Part shown: positions 44,756 through 53,663 of the stretch, piece by piece | How the letters are laid out: every line of letters starts with the position of its first letter | Numbering within the stretch: position 1 is the stretch's first letter | From: CAIQQQ01 sp040399685 | Lineage (GTDB): Bacteria; Pseudomonadota; Alphaproteobacteria; Acetobacterales; Acetobacteraceae | DNA: 64,000 nt | Direction of reading: 5' to 3' | NCBI GenBank assembly: GCA_040399685.1 | Contig: JBBART010000010.1 | Coordinates: forward strand, 1-64,000 | The notes under the pieces: model-generated | Databases searched by the model: none | Told to the model about the DNA's origin: nothing | Seen by the model: only the letters and a program-made list of their open reading frames with translations | Made by a program: the position numbers and the translations under genes

Positions 44756-44781
44756 GTTGATGACATACGCAAGGGCCGCAA

Positions 44782-46845
44782 ATGAAAGCCACACGTTCCA
44801 GCGATTTCTGGCAACGCAGCGGTCTGCAGGGTGTTCGGTTCCGCATTTTTTGCGGTACCGGGCTACTTGTGCTGCTGGGGTTGGGCATTGCGGCCTTTAG
44901 CTGGCGGGCGCTTGGCACGGTCAGCCGACGAGTGAATAACCTCAGCCAACAAGCCGAAGAATCTGTCACGATTCAACGCGTGGACCGAACATTGGACACC
45001 GTGGCGCGCGCGGCACTGGTGTATCGGCTGACCGGCGACGAACAGATGGCGCGCAGCGGGGAAGCGGCAGATCTGGCCGCCGAGTCCGGCATCAAACAGC
45101 TCGCCGGCGCATCTGGCAACGAAACCCAGCGCACCATTTATGCCACGGTGCTGGGGCGGATCGGAAATTTCCGCCAAAGCCGCAATGTGCTGCAGATAAT
45201 GGGCGGTCAACTTGATGAATTGCGGTCAGACATCGAGGCCGCGGCCGCCAAGGCCGCCAAGCGTGCGGCCATGCTGACGCAGGCAGCCATAGAGTCAGGC
45301 GATGTCGCACTCATCGCCAAGGCAATCACGGTCGAGCAGGCAGTGCAGCAAATGCATGTGGCATCCTGGCGTTTCATCGCCACCATCGCGCCCGCTGACC
45401 GTGCAGCCTTTCAGAAACAGGCCGAACACGCCGCGGCGGTCATGAATGTGCTCCAGGAAGCCGAACTGCCAGATGAAATCGCGGGGCCCACCGCCCAGCT
45501 TGGGCTTGGACTTGGCATCTATGCCACGGCGTTCGACCAATTTTCAGCGTTGCTCATCCGGCAAAAAGCGCAATTCGACGAGCAGATTGCGCCGCAACTG
45601 GCCGCACTCCAAGTGGATATGCATGCAGCGGCAGATGCCCAGCGTCAGCAAACCGAGCAAGCCCGGCAGGACACCAGCGAAGTGATTGAGCAGACAAGCA
45701 TGCTCCAACGGATTTTGGCAGCCAGCGCCTTGGTGGTCGGGGTGCTCGTCGCCGCAGTCGCTGGCCGCAGCATCCTGCGGCCAGTGGCGAAAATGACCGA
45801 TGCCATGACCGGTCTGGCAGCTGGAAACACCGCCATCACGCTGCCGCGCTGGCGTGCGCTGGACGAGATCGGCCAGATGGCTGCCGCATTGGAGGTGTTT
45901 CGCACCCAGGGCATCCATAACAAGCAAATGGCGATAGATCAGGAAGAAGAGCACGTAAAATCGACAGCCGAAAAACTCGCGGCGCTCACAAACATGGCTG
46001 ATCTGGTGGAAGCTGAAACCAGCAGAGGGCTTGCCGAGGTCATTCAGCGCAGCGAGGCCATGGCCACCACGGTAGAGAGCATGAACAGCTCCGCCCTGCG
46101 GGTTGGCGCGTCTGCCTTGGGGGCGGGTGCCGCAGCCGCCTTGGCGCAGGCCAACGCCCAAACCGTCACGTTTTCAGCAGAACAACTTTCTGCATCGGTG
46201 CGCGAGATCAGCAGCCAGATTGGCTTGTCCGGCAAGGTCGTGGAACGCGCGGTCTCAGCAAGCCAGGAGACTCGTTGCAAAATCGACGAACTCAACGAAA
46301 AGGTCACCAAAATCGCCGTTGTGACGGAGATCATCAGCTCGATCGCCACGCAGACCAATCTCCTGGCCTTGAACGCGACGATCGAGGCTGCCCGTGCCGG
46401 TGATGCCGGCAAGGGATTTGCAGTCGTTGCAGGCGAAGTCAAAGCGCTGGCAACACAAACAGCGTCCGCAACACATGATATCGCGCGCTATCTGGCGGAG
46501 CTGAAGGCGGCAACCCTGATCTCTGTCACATCCGTCGGCCAGATCGAAGACACCATCGCAGAAATAAATGCGATCAGCGGAACCATCGCCACAGCCATTG
46601 GTCAACAAGGTGAAGCGACGGCCAAAATTGCCCACAACGTGGCGCAGGCAGGCCATGCAGCCGACGAAATGGCCTGCCGCGTCAGCGAATTGACGCACGA
46701 AGCCGATCAAAGCGTGCGCGAAGCAAGCGAAGTGCAACGCAACATCAAGGGACTTGGGGTAGCCGTTGCAACGCTGAAACGCACCGTGGTGCGCGTGATG
46801 CGGACCTCCACCAAAGGGGTCGGTCACCTAGAATCTGTCGGGTGA
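44782..46845 (+). CDS. Methyl-accepting chemotaxis protein
   Basis: This 687-aa chemoreceptor has TM1 at about 22-40, a helical periplasmic ligand domain (41-310), TM2 at 311-329, HAMP at 330-382 and a cytoplasmic signalling domain (about 400-660). The hairpin tip (515-552, QTNLLALNATIEAARAG) is canonical and binds CheA/CheW. There is no C-terminal CheR-docking pentapeptide. The ligand domain is long and all-alpha, of a type I cannot name. No che genes are adjacent, so it is an orphan receptor. Confidence 0.92.
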   Translation: MKATRSSDFWQRSGLQGVRFRIFCGTGLLVLLGLGIAAFSWRALGTVSRRVNNLSQQAEESVTIQRVDRTLDTVARAALVYRLTGDEQMARSGEAADLAAESGIKQLAGASGNETQRTIYATVLGRIGNFRQSRNVLQIMGGQLDELRSDIEAAAAKAAKRAAMLTQAAIESGDVALIAKAITVEQAVQQMHVASWRFIATIAPADRAAFQKQAEHAAAVMNVLQEAELPDEIAGPTAQLGLGLGIYATAFDQFSALLIRQKAQFDEQIAPQLAALQVDMHAAADAQRQQTEQARQDTSEVIEQTSMLQRILAASALVVGVLVAAVAGRSILRPVAKMTDAMTGLAAGNTAITLPRWRALDEIGQMAAALEVFRTQGIHNKQMAIDQEEEHVKSTAEKLAALTNMADLVEAETSRGLAEVIQRSEAMATTVESMNSSALRVGASALGAGAAAALAQANAQTVTFSAEQLSASVREISSQIGLSGKVVERAVSASQETRCKIDELNEKVTKIAVVTEIISSIATQTNLLALNATIEAARAGDAGKGFAVVAGEVKALATQTASATHDIARYLAELKAATLISVTSVGQIEDTIAEINAISGTIATAIGQQGEATAKIAHNVAQAGHAADEMACRVSELTHEADQSVREASEVQRNIKGLGVAVATLKRTVVRVMRTSTKGVGHLESVG

Positions 46846-46913
46846 AGGTCAGCCGCTTGCCGACGGCCGGAGCGAGGCAGGGGCGATCAACATTTCCAAG
46901 AACGGCACCTGAC

Positions 46914-46931
46914 GTATGGGCTTCCCCATAC
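46914..46931. terminator. Small hairpin between convergent MCP and deaminase genes
   Basis: GTATGGG and CCCATAC flank a CTTC tetraloop. A 7-bp stem with a stable loop and no U-run; a weak bidirectional terminator candidate. Confidence 0.35.
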
Positions 46932-46975
46932 ACCAGCACCGAGATGAGCGCACAACGCGCGCGGACTGAAACGGA

Positions 46976-47458
46976 CTATCGGCGATATGGCAGTGGCAAA
47001 AGCCGAGCCACCGACATCTTCAGGGCGCCTGGAACGATCACCAGGCAGTGCGGCGCGTAATCGGCCAGCAACTCCCGGCACGCGCCACACGGCGTGACAA
47101 CCGCGATATCCTGGTCCTGTTCCTCTGGCTTCGCATGGCGAACAGCGACGACCGTGATAATCCTGAGGCTGCCGTCAAGGCCCGGGCCATCCAGGATGGC
47201 GCGCCCCAATGCCACCGGTTCAGCACAAATCGCCAGACGCCCCACCGTTGTTCCAAGGTGAAGCCCCGTCCAGATTCGGCCATCGGCGGCGCGCATAGCC
47301 GCCGCCACCGTGTGCCAGAACGGGCGGTGATGCAGCCTGATCACCGCCCGCGCCGCTTCAATCAACTCCAGATCCGCAATGTCGAGCGGCATCGCATCGG
47401 CCGGAATCGACAAGGCACTCAGTTCGATTTCATTCGGCAGAATCGGAGTCCTCGCCAT
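46976..47458 (-). CDS. Cytidine deaminase-like (blasticidin-S deaminase type) protein
   Basis: This 160-aa protein is of the small cytidine deaminase fold. Zinc ligands and the catalytic Glu are in place: Cys78-Ala-Glu80 (ICAEPVALG) and Cys124-Cys127 (TPCGACREL). The sequence between them is shortened compared with Cdd and close to the BSD-like group, so the substrate may not be free cytidine. Start is uncertain: ATG 47458 overlaps the recA 3' end by 29 bases, and ATG 47392 lies downstream of it; neither has a clear ribosome-binding site. It is directly behind recA on the same strand and may share its SOS-controlled transcript. Confidence 0.78.
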   Translation of the reverse strand: MARTPILPNEIELSALSIPADAMPLDIADLELIEAARAVIRLHHRPFWHTVAAAMRAADGRIWTGLHLGTTVGRLAICAEPVALGRAILDGPGLDGSLRIITVVAVRHAKPEEQDQDIAVVTPCGACRELLADYAPHCLVIVPGALKMSVARLLPLPYRR

Positions 47459-48497
47459 CGGTTGGGGCGGACATCATCATGTTGGCCACAACACCCGCCT
47501 CATCACGCACCCGCTTTTCAATCGAGGCGGCCATGTCGGGATGATCGCGCAGGAATTGCTTGGCATTCTCACGCCCCTGGCCGATGCGCTGGCTGTCGCA
47601 GGAGAACCAGGCGCCCGATTTCTCCACGATGCCGGCCTTCACGCCCAGATCGACGAGTTCGCCCACCTTGCTGATGCCTTCGCCGTACATGATGTCGAAT
47701 TCCACCTGGCGGAACGGCGGGGCGAGCTTGTTCTTCACAACCTTCACGCGCGTCTGGTTGCCCACCACCTCGTCGCGGTCCTTGATCTGACCGATACGGC
47801 GGATTTCCAGACGGATCGAGGCATAGAACTTCAGCGCGTTGCCACCGGTGGTGGTTTCCGGGTTGCCGAACATCACGCCGATCTTGAGGCGAATCTGGTT
47901 GAGGAAGATCAGCATGGTGTTGGATTTCGCCACGCTGCCGGTGATCTTGCGCAAAGCCTGGCTCATCAGGCGGGCATGCAGGCCCACATGCGTGTCGCCC
48001 ATCTCGCCTTCAAGCTCGGCGCGCGGCACCAGAGCGGCCACGGAGTCGACCACCAACACATCGATCGCGCCTGAACGCACCAGCGTGTCGGCGATTTCCA
48101 GCGCCTGCTCACCGGCATCCGGCTGGCTGATCAGAAGATTGTCGACATCCACGCCCAGCTTGCGGGCATAAATCGGGTCGAGCGCGTGCTCGGCATCGAT
48201 GAACGCACAGGTGCCGCCGCGCTTCTGCGCCTCGGCGATGGCGTGCAGGGCCAGCGTGGTTTTACCCGAGCTTTCCGGGCCATAGATCTCCACGATCCGG
48301 CCACGCGGCAGACCGCCGATCCCCAACGCCAGATCGAGGCCGAGCGAGCCGGACGAAATCACGGCAATCTGCTCGTCACCGGCTTTGGCGCCCATCTTCA
48401 TGATGGAGCCCTTCCCGAAGGCGCGCTCGATCTGCGCCATGGCGGCGTCGAGCGCCTTGTTCTTGTCCGAGGATACTGGCTCGCGAGGATTCTTCAT
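47430..48497 (-). CDS. recA: RecA recombinase
   Basis: RecA forms filaments on single-stranded DNA, drives strand exchange and triggers LexA self-cleavage. The product is 355 aa, with Walker A GPESSGKT at 73-80, Walker B VLVVDSVAAL, DNA-binding loop L1 (EGEMGDTHVGLHARLM) and L2 (NPETTTGGNALKFYAS), and an acidic C-terminal tail (DGEDSDSAE). ATG 48497 is used; ATG 48509 would add four residues. An alphaproteobacterial LexA box lies about 90 bases upstream. The deaminase-like gene follows. Confidence 0.97.
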   Translation of the reverse strand: MKNPREPVSSDKNKALDAAMAQIERAFGKGSIMKMGAKAGDEQIAVISSGSLGLDLALGIGGLPRGRIVEIYGPESSGKTTLALHAIAEAQKRGGTCAFIDAEHALDPIYARKLGVDVDNLLISQPDAGEQALEIADTLVRSGAIDVLVVDSVAALVPRAELEGEMGDTHVGLHARLMSQALRKITGSVAKSNTMLIFLNQIRLKIGVMFGNPETTTGGNALKFYASIRLEIRRIGQIKDRDEVVGNQTRVKVVKNKLAPPFRQVEFDIMYGEGISKVGELVDLGVKAGIVEKSGAWFSCDSQRIGQGRENAKQFLRDHPDMAASIEKRVRDEAGVVANMMMSAPTDGEDSDSAE

Positions 48498-48584
48498 GTG
48501 CCCGTTCATGTATGTTGTGCGTGCGGAGTCTGTCACAGTCTGGAACAGAGCCGCAATCGCAGGCTGTGACGACATTAACCATTC

Positions 48585-48599
48585 GTTCGTTATATGTTC
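48585..48599 (-). promoter_or_regulatory. LexA operator (SOS box) of recA
   Basis: GTTC at 48585-48588 and GTTC at 48596-48599 are separated by exactly seven bases, the GTTC-N7-GTTC direct repeat bound by alphaproteobacterial LexA. It reads GAAC-N7-GAAC in the direction of recA and lies about 90 bases before the recA start. Confidence 0.85.
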
Positions 48600-48632
48600 G
48601 GTAATTCCACGCAGATCAAGAACAAAACAAGA

Positions 48633-50252
48633 TCACGGCGGAACTGACGTGGCTTGTGCCAACGTGGCCACAAGGTCGGCAAGGCTATACGGCTTGCTGA
48701 GGAACAATGTGCCGGCGGCTGCCAAACCGCCACGCAGCGGGCTTTCCGCGTACCCTGAAACAAAAACGACCGGCAAATCCGCCCGCTTGCAGGCGATGCG
48801 AACGGCTGCGGCCAGCGCGGCACCGTCCATCCCGGGCATCACCATATCAGAGACCAGCGCGGTCAATTCCGGCGCGTCCGCAGGTTGGGTGGCGAGAGTT
48901 TCGAGGGCCGCCTCACCCGAGTCGGCCGCCAAGACGTCCCACCCCGCCCGGCGCAACGCCCGCTCGGCCAGGCGGCGAACCGCATCTTCGTCATCGACCA
49001 GCAGCACAAGCCCGCGCGATACGACGGCCGGCGTTGCATCGCGCACCTTGGGCAGCAGCCGGGCCGCGTGTTTCACGGCAGGGTCCTGGCCATCCCAGCG
49101 CGGCAGATAGATCCGCATGCTGGTGCCCTTCCCCACGATGCTGTCCACACAGAGAAATCCGTCGGACTGGCGAACAATGCCGTGCACCGTCGACAGGCCG
49201 AGCCCACTGCCGCCGAATTCGCGCTTGGTGGTAAAGAACGGATCGAAGATATGCGGCAGCACATCCGCGGGAATGCCGCCCCCGGTATCCTGCACTTCAA
49301 TCATCACGTAGCGGCCCGGCGGAATGGTCTCCGCACCATGCACCAGGGGCTGGTAGATCGTCATATGGCCGCTGCGCAACGTGAGTTCGCCGCCGGCGGG
49401 CATGGCGTCTCGCGCATTGACCGCCAGGTTGACCAGCACCTGGTCTAGCTGTGTCGGGTCGGCACGCACTCTCCTTCCCGGCTGTTCCAGCGCCACCACA
49501 AGGCGCACTTGCCCCCCCAACAGGCGGCGAAGCATCCCAGATACGTCTTGAATCACCGCATTCACCGCGAGGATTTGCGGCTGTAGCGTTTGCTGGCGGC
49601 CGAAGGCGAGCAACTGCCGCACCAAGGCCGCGCCACGCTGGGCGCTGGCGTGAACCTGGCGTGCATCCTCTCGGGTTTCGCCGTCCGGCTCACGCTCGAC
49701 GATACCATCCGCCGCACCCAGAATGGCTGTCAGCAAATTGTTGAAATCATGTGCGATACCGGCGGCCAGTTGCCCGGTTGCCTGAAGTTTCTGGCTGTGC
49801 GCCAGTTGCGCCTCCAACTCCCGCTGCGCCGTGATGTCCACGAAGCGCAACAGAACGCCCGCCAGATCGCCCGCCTTCTCACGCAGGGGCATGACGGTTA
49901 CGCGAATGTCCTGCCCGGCACCACTGCTTGCAAGGACGGAGACGAACACGCGAGATGGTGCGGAATGCCCCCACAGAACCTTCTGAAGCGCCTCCCGCGC
50001 AGCCCCCCATGCATCGAGATGAAACACCGCCCCCACACTGCGGCCGGACACCAGTGCGTCTGGATCCATCAACATCGCGGCCAAGGCGTCGTTTCCACGC
50101 ACGACCAGGGCGGACGCATCGATGACCAGCGCCGGGCCGGCCGCGTCGTCTAGCAACAACGAGGCCATGGGGTCCAGGGCGTGCGACAGCCGCGCGATCC
50201 ATTTGGAAGCCGGACGCAGGCCATGACGCCAGCGGAGCCACGGGCCGATCAC
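48633..50252 (-). CDS. cckA: CckA-like hybrid sensor histidine kinase
   Basis: This 539-aa protein has a PAS domain (about 35-150), HisKA with phospho-His168 (GIAHDFNNLL), HATPase (Asn275 in NLAVNARDAM, DTGGGI, GLGLST) and a C-terminal receiver (VDDEDAVRR, phospho-Asp469 in LVSDMVMPGMDG, SGY/KPY). In Caulobacter CckA sits behind fliQ-fliR-flhB and controls CtrA through ChpT; both position and domain order match here. Unlike Caulobacter CckA there is no transmembrane pair and only one PAS domain. The start is the GTG at 50252 overlapping the flhB stop (GTGA). Confidence 0.82.
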   Translation of the reverse strand: MIGPWLRWRHGLRPASKWIARLSHALDPMASLLLDDAAGPALVIDASALVVRGNDALAAMLMDPDALVSGRSVGAVFHLDAWGAAREALQKVLWGHSAPSRVFVSVLASSGAGQDIRVTVMPLREKAGDLAGVLLRFVDITAQRELEAQLAHSQKLQATGQLAAGIAHDFNNLLTAILGAADGIVEREPDGETREDARQVHASAQRGAALVRQLLAFGRQQTLQPQILAVNAVIQDVSGMLRRLLGGQVRLVVALEQPGRRVRADPTQLDQVLVNLAVNARDAMPAGGELTLRSGHMTIYQPLVHGAETIPPGRYVMIEVQDTGGGIPADVLPHIFDPFFTTKREFGGSGLGLSTVHGIVRQSDGFLCVDSIVGKGTSMRIYLPRWDGQDPAVKHAARLLPKVRDATPAVVSRGLVLLVDDEDAVRRLAERALRRAGWDVLAADSGEAALETLATQPADAPELTALVSDMVMPGMDGAALAAAVRIACKRADLPVVFVSGYAESPLRGGLAAAGTLFLSKPYSLADLVATLAQATSVPP

Positions 50253-51325
50253 CGCGACATTCCAGCAGCATTGTCCGCCCGGCCGCCCTTCAGGCGCCAC
50301 ACATAGGCAATCAGTTCCGCAACGGCCTTGAAGTGCTCGGCCGGAATTTCCCGATCCAGCGGCAGCGGATACAGCGCACGCGCCAGCGGCGGATTCGCCA
50401 CCAGCGGCACGTTGGCATCCTGCGCCGCTTTGCGAATTCGGGCGGCCATCTCATCCATGCCCTTGGCCACAATCCGCGGGGCGCCGCCGCCGGTACGGTC
50501 ATAGACCAGCGCCACCGCGTAATGGGTCGGGTTGGTCACCACCACGGTGGCAGTCGGCACCGCCTGCATCATGCGCCGGCGGGAGCGCTGCTGACGCATC
50601 TGCTTCAACTTGCCCTTGATGTGCGGATCACCTTCCGATTCCCGCGCCTCGTCGCGCTGCTCCTGCTTGGTCATGCGCATGCTGGCGTTGAAGCTGAGGC
50701 GCGTGCGCAGAAAATCCACGGCCGCGATCACACCCTGCACCGACAGGATGGACAGCATGATCGACAGCAATTGCTGGGTGATCTGCTGCGCCAGCATGCC
50801 CGGTGTCCACGACATCGACTGGCGAAATCGCGGAATGGCGGCCGCCAGCGCATTCCAGCCCACAGCCCCCATCACGGCGACTTTGACCGATGACTTGCAG
50901 GCCTCCATCAAATTGTGCGGGCCGAACACGCGGCCCAATCCGGACAACGGATTGAGCTTGCCGAAATTCGGCTTCAACGCGGACGTCTTGAGCAAAAAGC
51001 CAGTCTGCCCCAGCACGGCCAAGGCACCGGCCAGCAGCGCCACCACACCGAACGGCCATACCAGTTCCAACCCGCCGCGCCCTGCCAGGCGCAAGGCTGT
51101 CGGAAGGTCCAACTGATGCACCTCGGACAATATCTGCCGGAGAATACCCGCACTGTGGCGCACCGCGCCGGGCGCATACAACGTGAGCACCGCCACCCCA
51201 CTCAGCAAGACCGCAAGCCCTGCCACTTCCGGTGACAGTGGCGCCCGCCCCTCCTCTCGCGCCTGTTGCAGTCGCTTCGCGGAGGCAGCTTCGGTTTTGT
51301 CCTCCTTGTCGGCGTCGCCTGCCAT
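50249..51325 (-). CDS. flhB: Flagellar export gate protein FlhB
   Basis: FlhB is part of the flagellar type III export gate and switches substrate class after self-cleavage. The product is 358 aa: a basic cytosolic N-terminus (DKEDKTEAASAKRLQQAREEG split by residue 20), four membrane segments up to about 210, and the C-terminal domain with the autocleavage NPTH at 265-268. The gene starts three bases after the fliR stop, and its stop overlaps the GTG of the CckA-like kinase. Confidence 0.94.
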   Translation of the reverse strand: MAGDADKEDKTEAASAKRLQQAREEGRAPLSPEVAGLAVLLSGVAVLTLYAPGAVRHSAGILRQILSEVHQLDLPTALRLAGRGGLELVWPFGVVALLAGALAVLGQTGFLLKTSALKPNFGKLNPLSGLGRVFGPHNLMEACKSSVKVAVMGAVGWNALAAAIPRFRQSMSWTPGMLAQQITQQLLSIMLSILSVQGVIAAVDFLRTRLSFNASMRMTKQEQRDEARESEGDPHIKGKLKQMRQQRSRRRMMQAVPTATVVVTNPTHYAVALVYDRTGGGAPRIVAKGMDEMAARIRKAAQDANVPLVANPPLARALYPLPLDREIPAEHFKAVAELIAYVWRLKGGRADNAAGMSR

Positions 51326-51328
51326 TGC

Positions 51329-52114
51329 CTAGAGCCCTGGCAACGCCGCAAACAAGCCTTGCGCCGCCTCCATCCACGTTGACGCAATCGCCGTGGACAA
51401 CACGCCCAGCAACAGCAAGCCGCCCAGGATCTGCCCCGGGGCTGCAGCAAAATAGGTCTGCAACGACGGCACGAGCCGGCTGAGCAGGCCCATCCCACAG
51501 TGAAACAGCACGGCCGCCATCAGGAACGGCGCGGCCAAACGCAAGGCGAGGGCGAATGCCTCCGCCAGTGCCCCAACATAAGCGTCCACCGTGTCCCCAA
51601 CCGGAAACAACGCGCCAGCGTGGATCAGCCGATAGCTTCCCACCAGCGCCGTCAGCGCCAATGCGTGCAGGCCCGACAGCATCACCAGCAATGGCGCCGC
51701 CAGCCCAAGCAGCCGCGACAAGGCAGACGCGCCGGCGCCCAGCATGGCGTCAGGCTGCAGCACGCTCGTCATGCCGATGCTGCCGGCGATGATCTGCCCG
51801 GCCATCGGCAGCGCGAGCGTGATGAGCCGCGCCAGCCAGCCGAACCAAAGCCCCGTCACCACCTCGGCCGCAATCATGGCAACAAGCCGCGTCACATCCC
51901 CCGGCACAGCCGGCATCTCGGGCGCCAGAACCGGCAGCATCAGGCCGGTGAACACCACCACGAACGCCGCCCGCACCATCGCCGGCAATTCCATCTCGCC
52001 GATACCGGGCAGCACCATGCAGGCCGAGCCGAGGCGGGCGACCAGCATGATGGCGGCAAAGGCCCAGACCGGCAGGTCCGCCAACAAGGCAACCTCAGCC
52101 GAGGCCGGATTCAT
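51329..52114 (-). CDS. fliR: Flagellar export gate protein FliR
   Basis: FliR is an integral membrane component of the export gate (FliP5-FliQ4-FliR1). The product is 261 aa with about six hydrophobic segments and the ALPMAGQIIAGSIGM segment near residue 97 typical of FliR. The start at 52114 overlaps the fliQ stop (ATGA); a further 32 upstream codons are rejected. No fliP is in the window. Confidence 0.92.
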   Translation of the reverse strand: MNPASAEVALLADLPVWAFAAIMLVARLGSACMVLPGIGEMELPAMVRAAFVVVFTGLMLPVLAPEMPAVPGDVTRLVAMIAAEVVTGLWFGWLARLITLALPMAGQIIAGSIGMTSVLQPDAMLGAGASALSRLLGLAAPLLVMLSGLHALALTALVGSYRLIHAGALFPVGDTVDAYVGALAEAFALALRLAAPFLMAAVLFHCGMGLLSRLVPSLQTYFAAAPGQILGGLLLLGVLSTAIASTWMEAAQGLFAALPGL

Positions 52115-52383
52115 CCGCCGCCCACGGCGATGAGGCGATCGAACATCATGCGCATGTAGTCGTTCAATGTGCCCAGCATGAACGGGCCGGCAATCATCAG
52201 CGCGCCGCAAATGGCCACAACCTTCGGCACAAACGCCAATGTCGGCTCGTTGATCTGTGTGACTGCCTGCACCAGCGACATCACGATTCCCACCACCAGC
52301 GCCACAGCCAGCACCGGCCCGCCCAGCTTGAGCGTGACCAGCATCGTCTCGCGCAGCAGGCCGCCAATCTCACCCTCGTTCAA
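52111..52383 (-). CDS. fliQ: Flagellar export gate protein FliQ
   Basis: This 90-aa, two-helix membrane protein is the right length for FliQ, with VVGIVMSLVQAVTQINEPTL split around residues 30-49 and TLAFVPKVVAI as family hallmarks. It lies 27 bases after fliE and is coupled to fliR by an ATGA overlap. Confidence 0.94.
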   Translation of the reverse strand: MNEGEIGGLLRETMLVTLKLGGPVLAVALVVGIVMSLVQAVTQINEPTLAFVPKVVAICGALMIAGPFMLGTLNDYMRMMFDRLIAVGGG

Positions 52384-52410
52384 CCGCCCAGCCTCCCCTT
52401 TTTGGGTCTG

Positions 52411-52734
52411 TCAGATCGGCATCCGCATAATGTCCTGATAGGCCTGCACCACCCTGTCCCGCACCGCGACAGTGGTTTGCAGCGACAACTCTGCCTTCGA
52501 GACAGCCGTGACAACATCAAGCAAGTTGCCCTGCCCAGAGATGGCGGCGAGCGATTGCTGCTCGGCCGCATGCCCCTGGCTGACGACGCCCTGCAACGCC
52601 GATTGCAGCATGCCGCCGAAGCCGCCGCCGGCCGGGTCCGCCGCCGCAACGCCGCCTGTGCCGCCGCCGCCCTGGGTGGAGCGATAGGCTTGCAGCGCCG
52701 CTGCGGCCTGGCTGGTGATTGCGGTCAGGGCCAT
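52411..52734 (-). CDS. fliE: Flagellar hook-basal body protein FliE
   Basis: FliE joins the MS ring to the rod. The product is 107 aa: a Gly/Ala-rich N-terminal half (variable) and a conserved C-terminal helix (DVVTAVSKAELSLQTTVAVRD, residues about 73-93, then VVQAYQDIMRMPI). AGGA lies 8 bases before the ATG. It starts 10 bases after flgC. Confidence 0.92.
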   Translation of the reverse strand: MALTAITSQAAAALQAYRSTQGGGGTGGVAAADPAGGGFGGMLQSALQGVVSQGHAAEQQSLAAISGQGNLLDVVTAVSKAELSLQTTVAVRDRVVQAYQDIMRMPI

Positions 52735-52744
52735 CCATACATTC

Positions 52745-53152
52745 CTATTTCAACATCTCGATGGCCCGCGTCAGCAGCCCGCGCGTCACCTGCATCACCT
52801 GCAGGTTCGCACTGTAGGATCGCTGGGCCTCGCGCATGTCCATCACCTCGACGAAGCTGTTCACGTTCGGCGTGCTCACATATCCCTTGGCATCGGCGGC
52901 CGGGTGGGACGGGTCGTAACGTTGCGGAAACGCTGCCTTGTCCGCGCCAACCTTCTTCACCCGCACCAAAGTTTCGCCGCTGGCGCGGTCCACCTGATCT
53001 GCGAAGCTCACGGTTTTGCGGCGATACGGGTCTGCCCCCGGCTTGCCGCCTGTGGTGTCCTGGTTGGCCAGGTTTTCCGCGATCACCCGCAGCCGCGTCG
53101 TCTGTGCCTGCATCCCGCTCGCAGAGATGCGGAGTGCCTTATCGAGATCCAT
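52745..53152 (-). CDS. flgC: Flagellar proximal rod protein FlgC
   Basis: This 135-aa rod protein has the N-terminal ALRISASGMQAQTTRLRVIAENLAN motif (residues 6-30) and the C-terminal EVMDMREAQRSYSANLQVM segment shared by axial proteins. It lies 27 bases downstream of flgB on the same strand. Confidence 0.95.
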   Translation of the reverse strand: MDLDKALRISASGMQAQTTRLRVIAENLANQDTTGGKPGADPYRRKTVSFADQVDRASGETLVRVKKVGADKAAFPQRYDPSHPAADAKGYVSTPNVNSFVEVMDMREAQRSYSANLQVMQVTRGLLTRAIEMLK

Positions 53153-53179
53153 GCGCCAGCCCCCTTCCCTGCTCCGGTC

Positions 53180-53569
53180 TCATCGTCCCAGAGCTTCCTT
53201 GAACATTCCGACATAGCGGCGGTAAATCGCCGTCACAGCCTCGTGGTCGCTGTCGGTTTGAGCGATTTTCTCGAGTTGTTGATCGAGCGAGACCTGGTTT
53301 CCGTCCGGCGCATGTTCCCCACGCAACGTCTGGCCGCCGGCAATCGGACTGGCGGTACCGGGAAGGTGCATGCTGTTGGTCTGGACCGGCGACCCGGCCG
53401 AGAATGCTGTCTGCCGCGCCAGAACAGCGCTGAACGGCTGCATGTCCCGCGCCTTCCAGTTCGGTGTGTCGGCATTGGCGACGTTGGTGGCAAGAACGCC
53501 TTGGCGGGCGCCCAGCCATTTCAGCCGCTGCTCCGCCAGATCGAACAAGCCAATCTGTGGTGGGTTCAT
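53180..53569 (-). CDS. flgB: Flagellar proximal rod protein FlgB
   Basis: This 129-aa rod protein has RQGVLATNVANADTPNWKARD (residues about 22-42) as the family signature and a C-terminal helix ending YRRYVGMFKEALGR. The ATG at 53569 has AGGAG 10 bases upstream; an ATG 24 bases earlier is less well supported. First gene of the flgB-flgC-fliE-fliQ-fliR-flhB-cckA run. Confidence 0.92.
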   Translation of the reverse strand: MNPPQIGLFDLAEQRLKWLGARQGVLATNVANADTPNWKARDMQPFSAVLARQTAFSAGSPVQTNSMHLPGTASPIAGGQTLRGEHAPDGNQVSLDQQLEKIAQTDSDHEAVTAIYRRYVGMFKEALGR

Positions 53570-53592
53570 CCTGCCCAGGCTCCTGTGCCACA

Positions 53593-53609
53593 TGCGGGTT
53601 GAGTGCCAG
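53593..53609 (-). promoter_or_regulatory. Possible sigma-54 promoter of the flgB operon
   Basis: On the minus strand CTGGCAC is followed, with correct spacing, by GCA at the -12 position (the usual TT before GC is CC). The -24 element is exact and the -12 element partial. It ends about 24 bases upstream of the flgB start. RpoN is encoded in this window. Confidence 0.3.
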
Positions 53610-53663
53610 GATGCGGGGAGAATGCTAATAAAGTGTAAACGGCAACGTCAGGAAATCGTCGCA

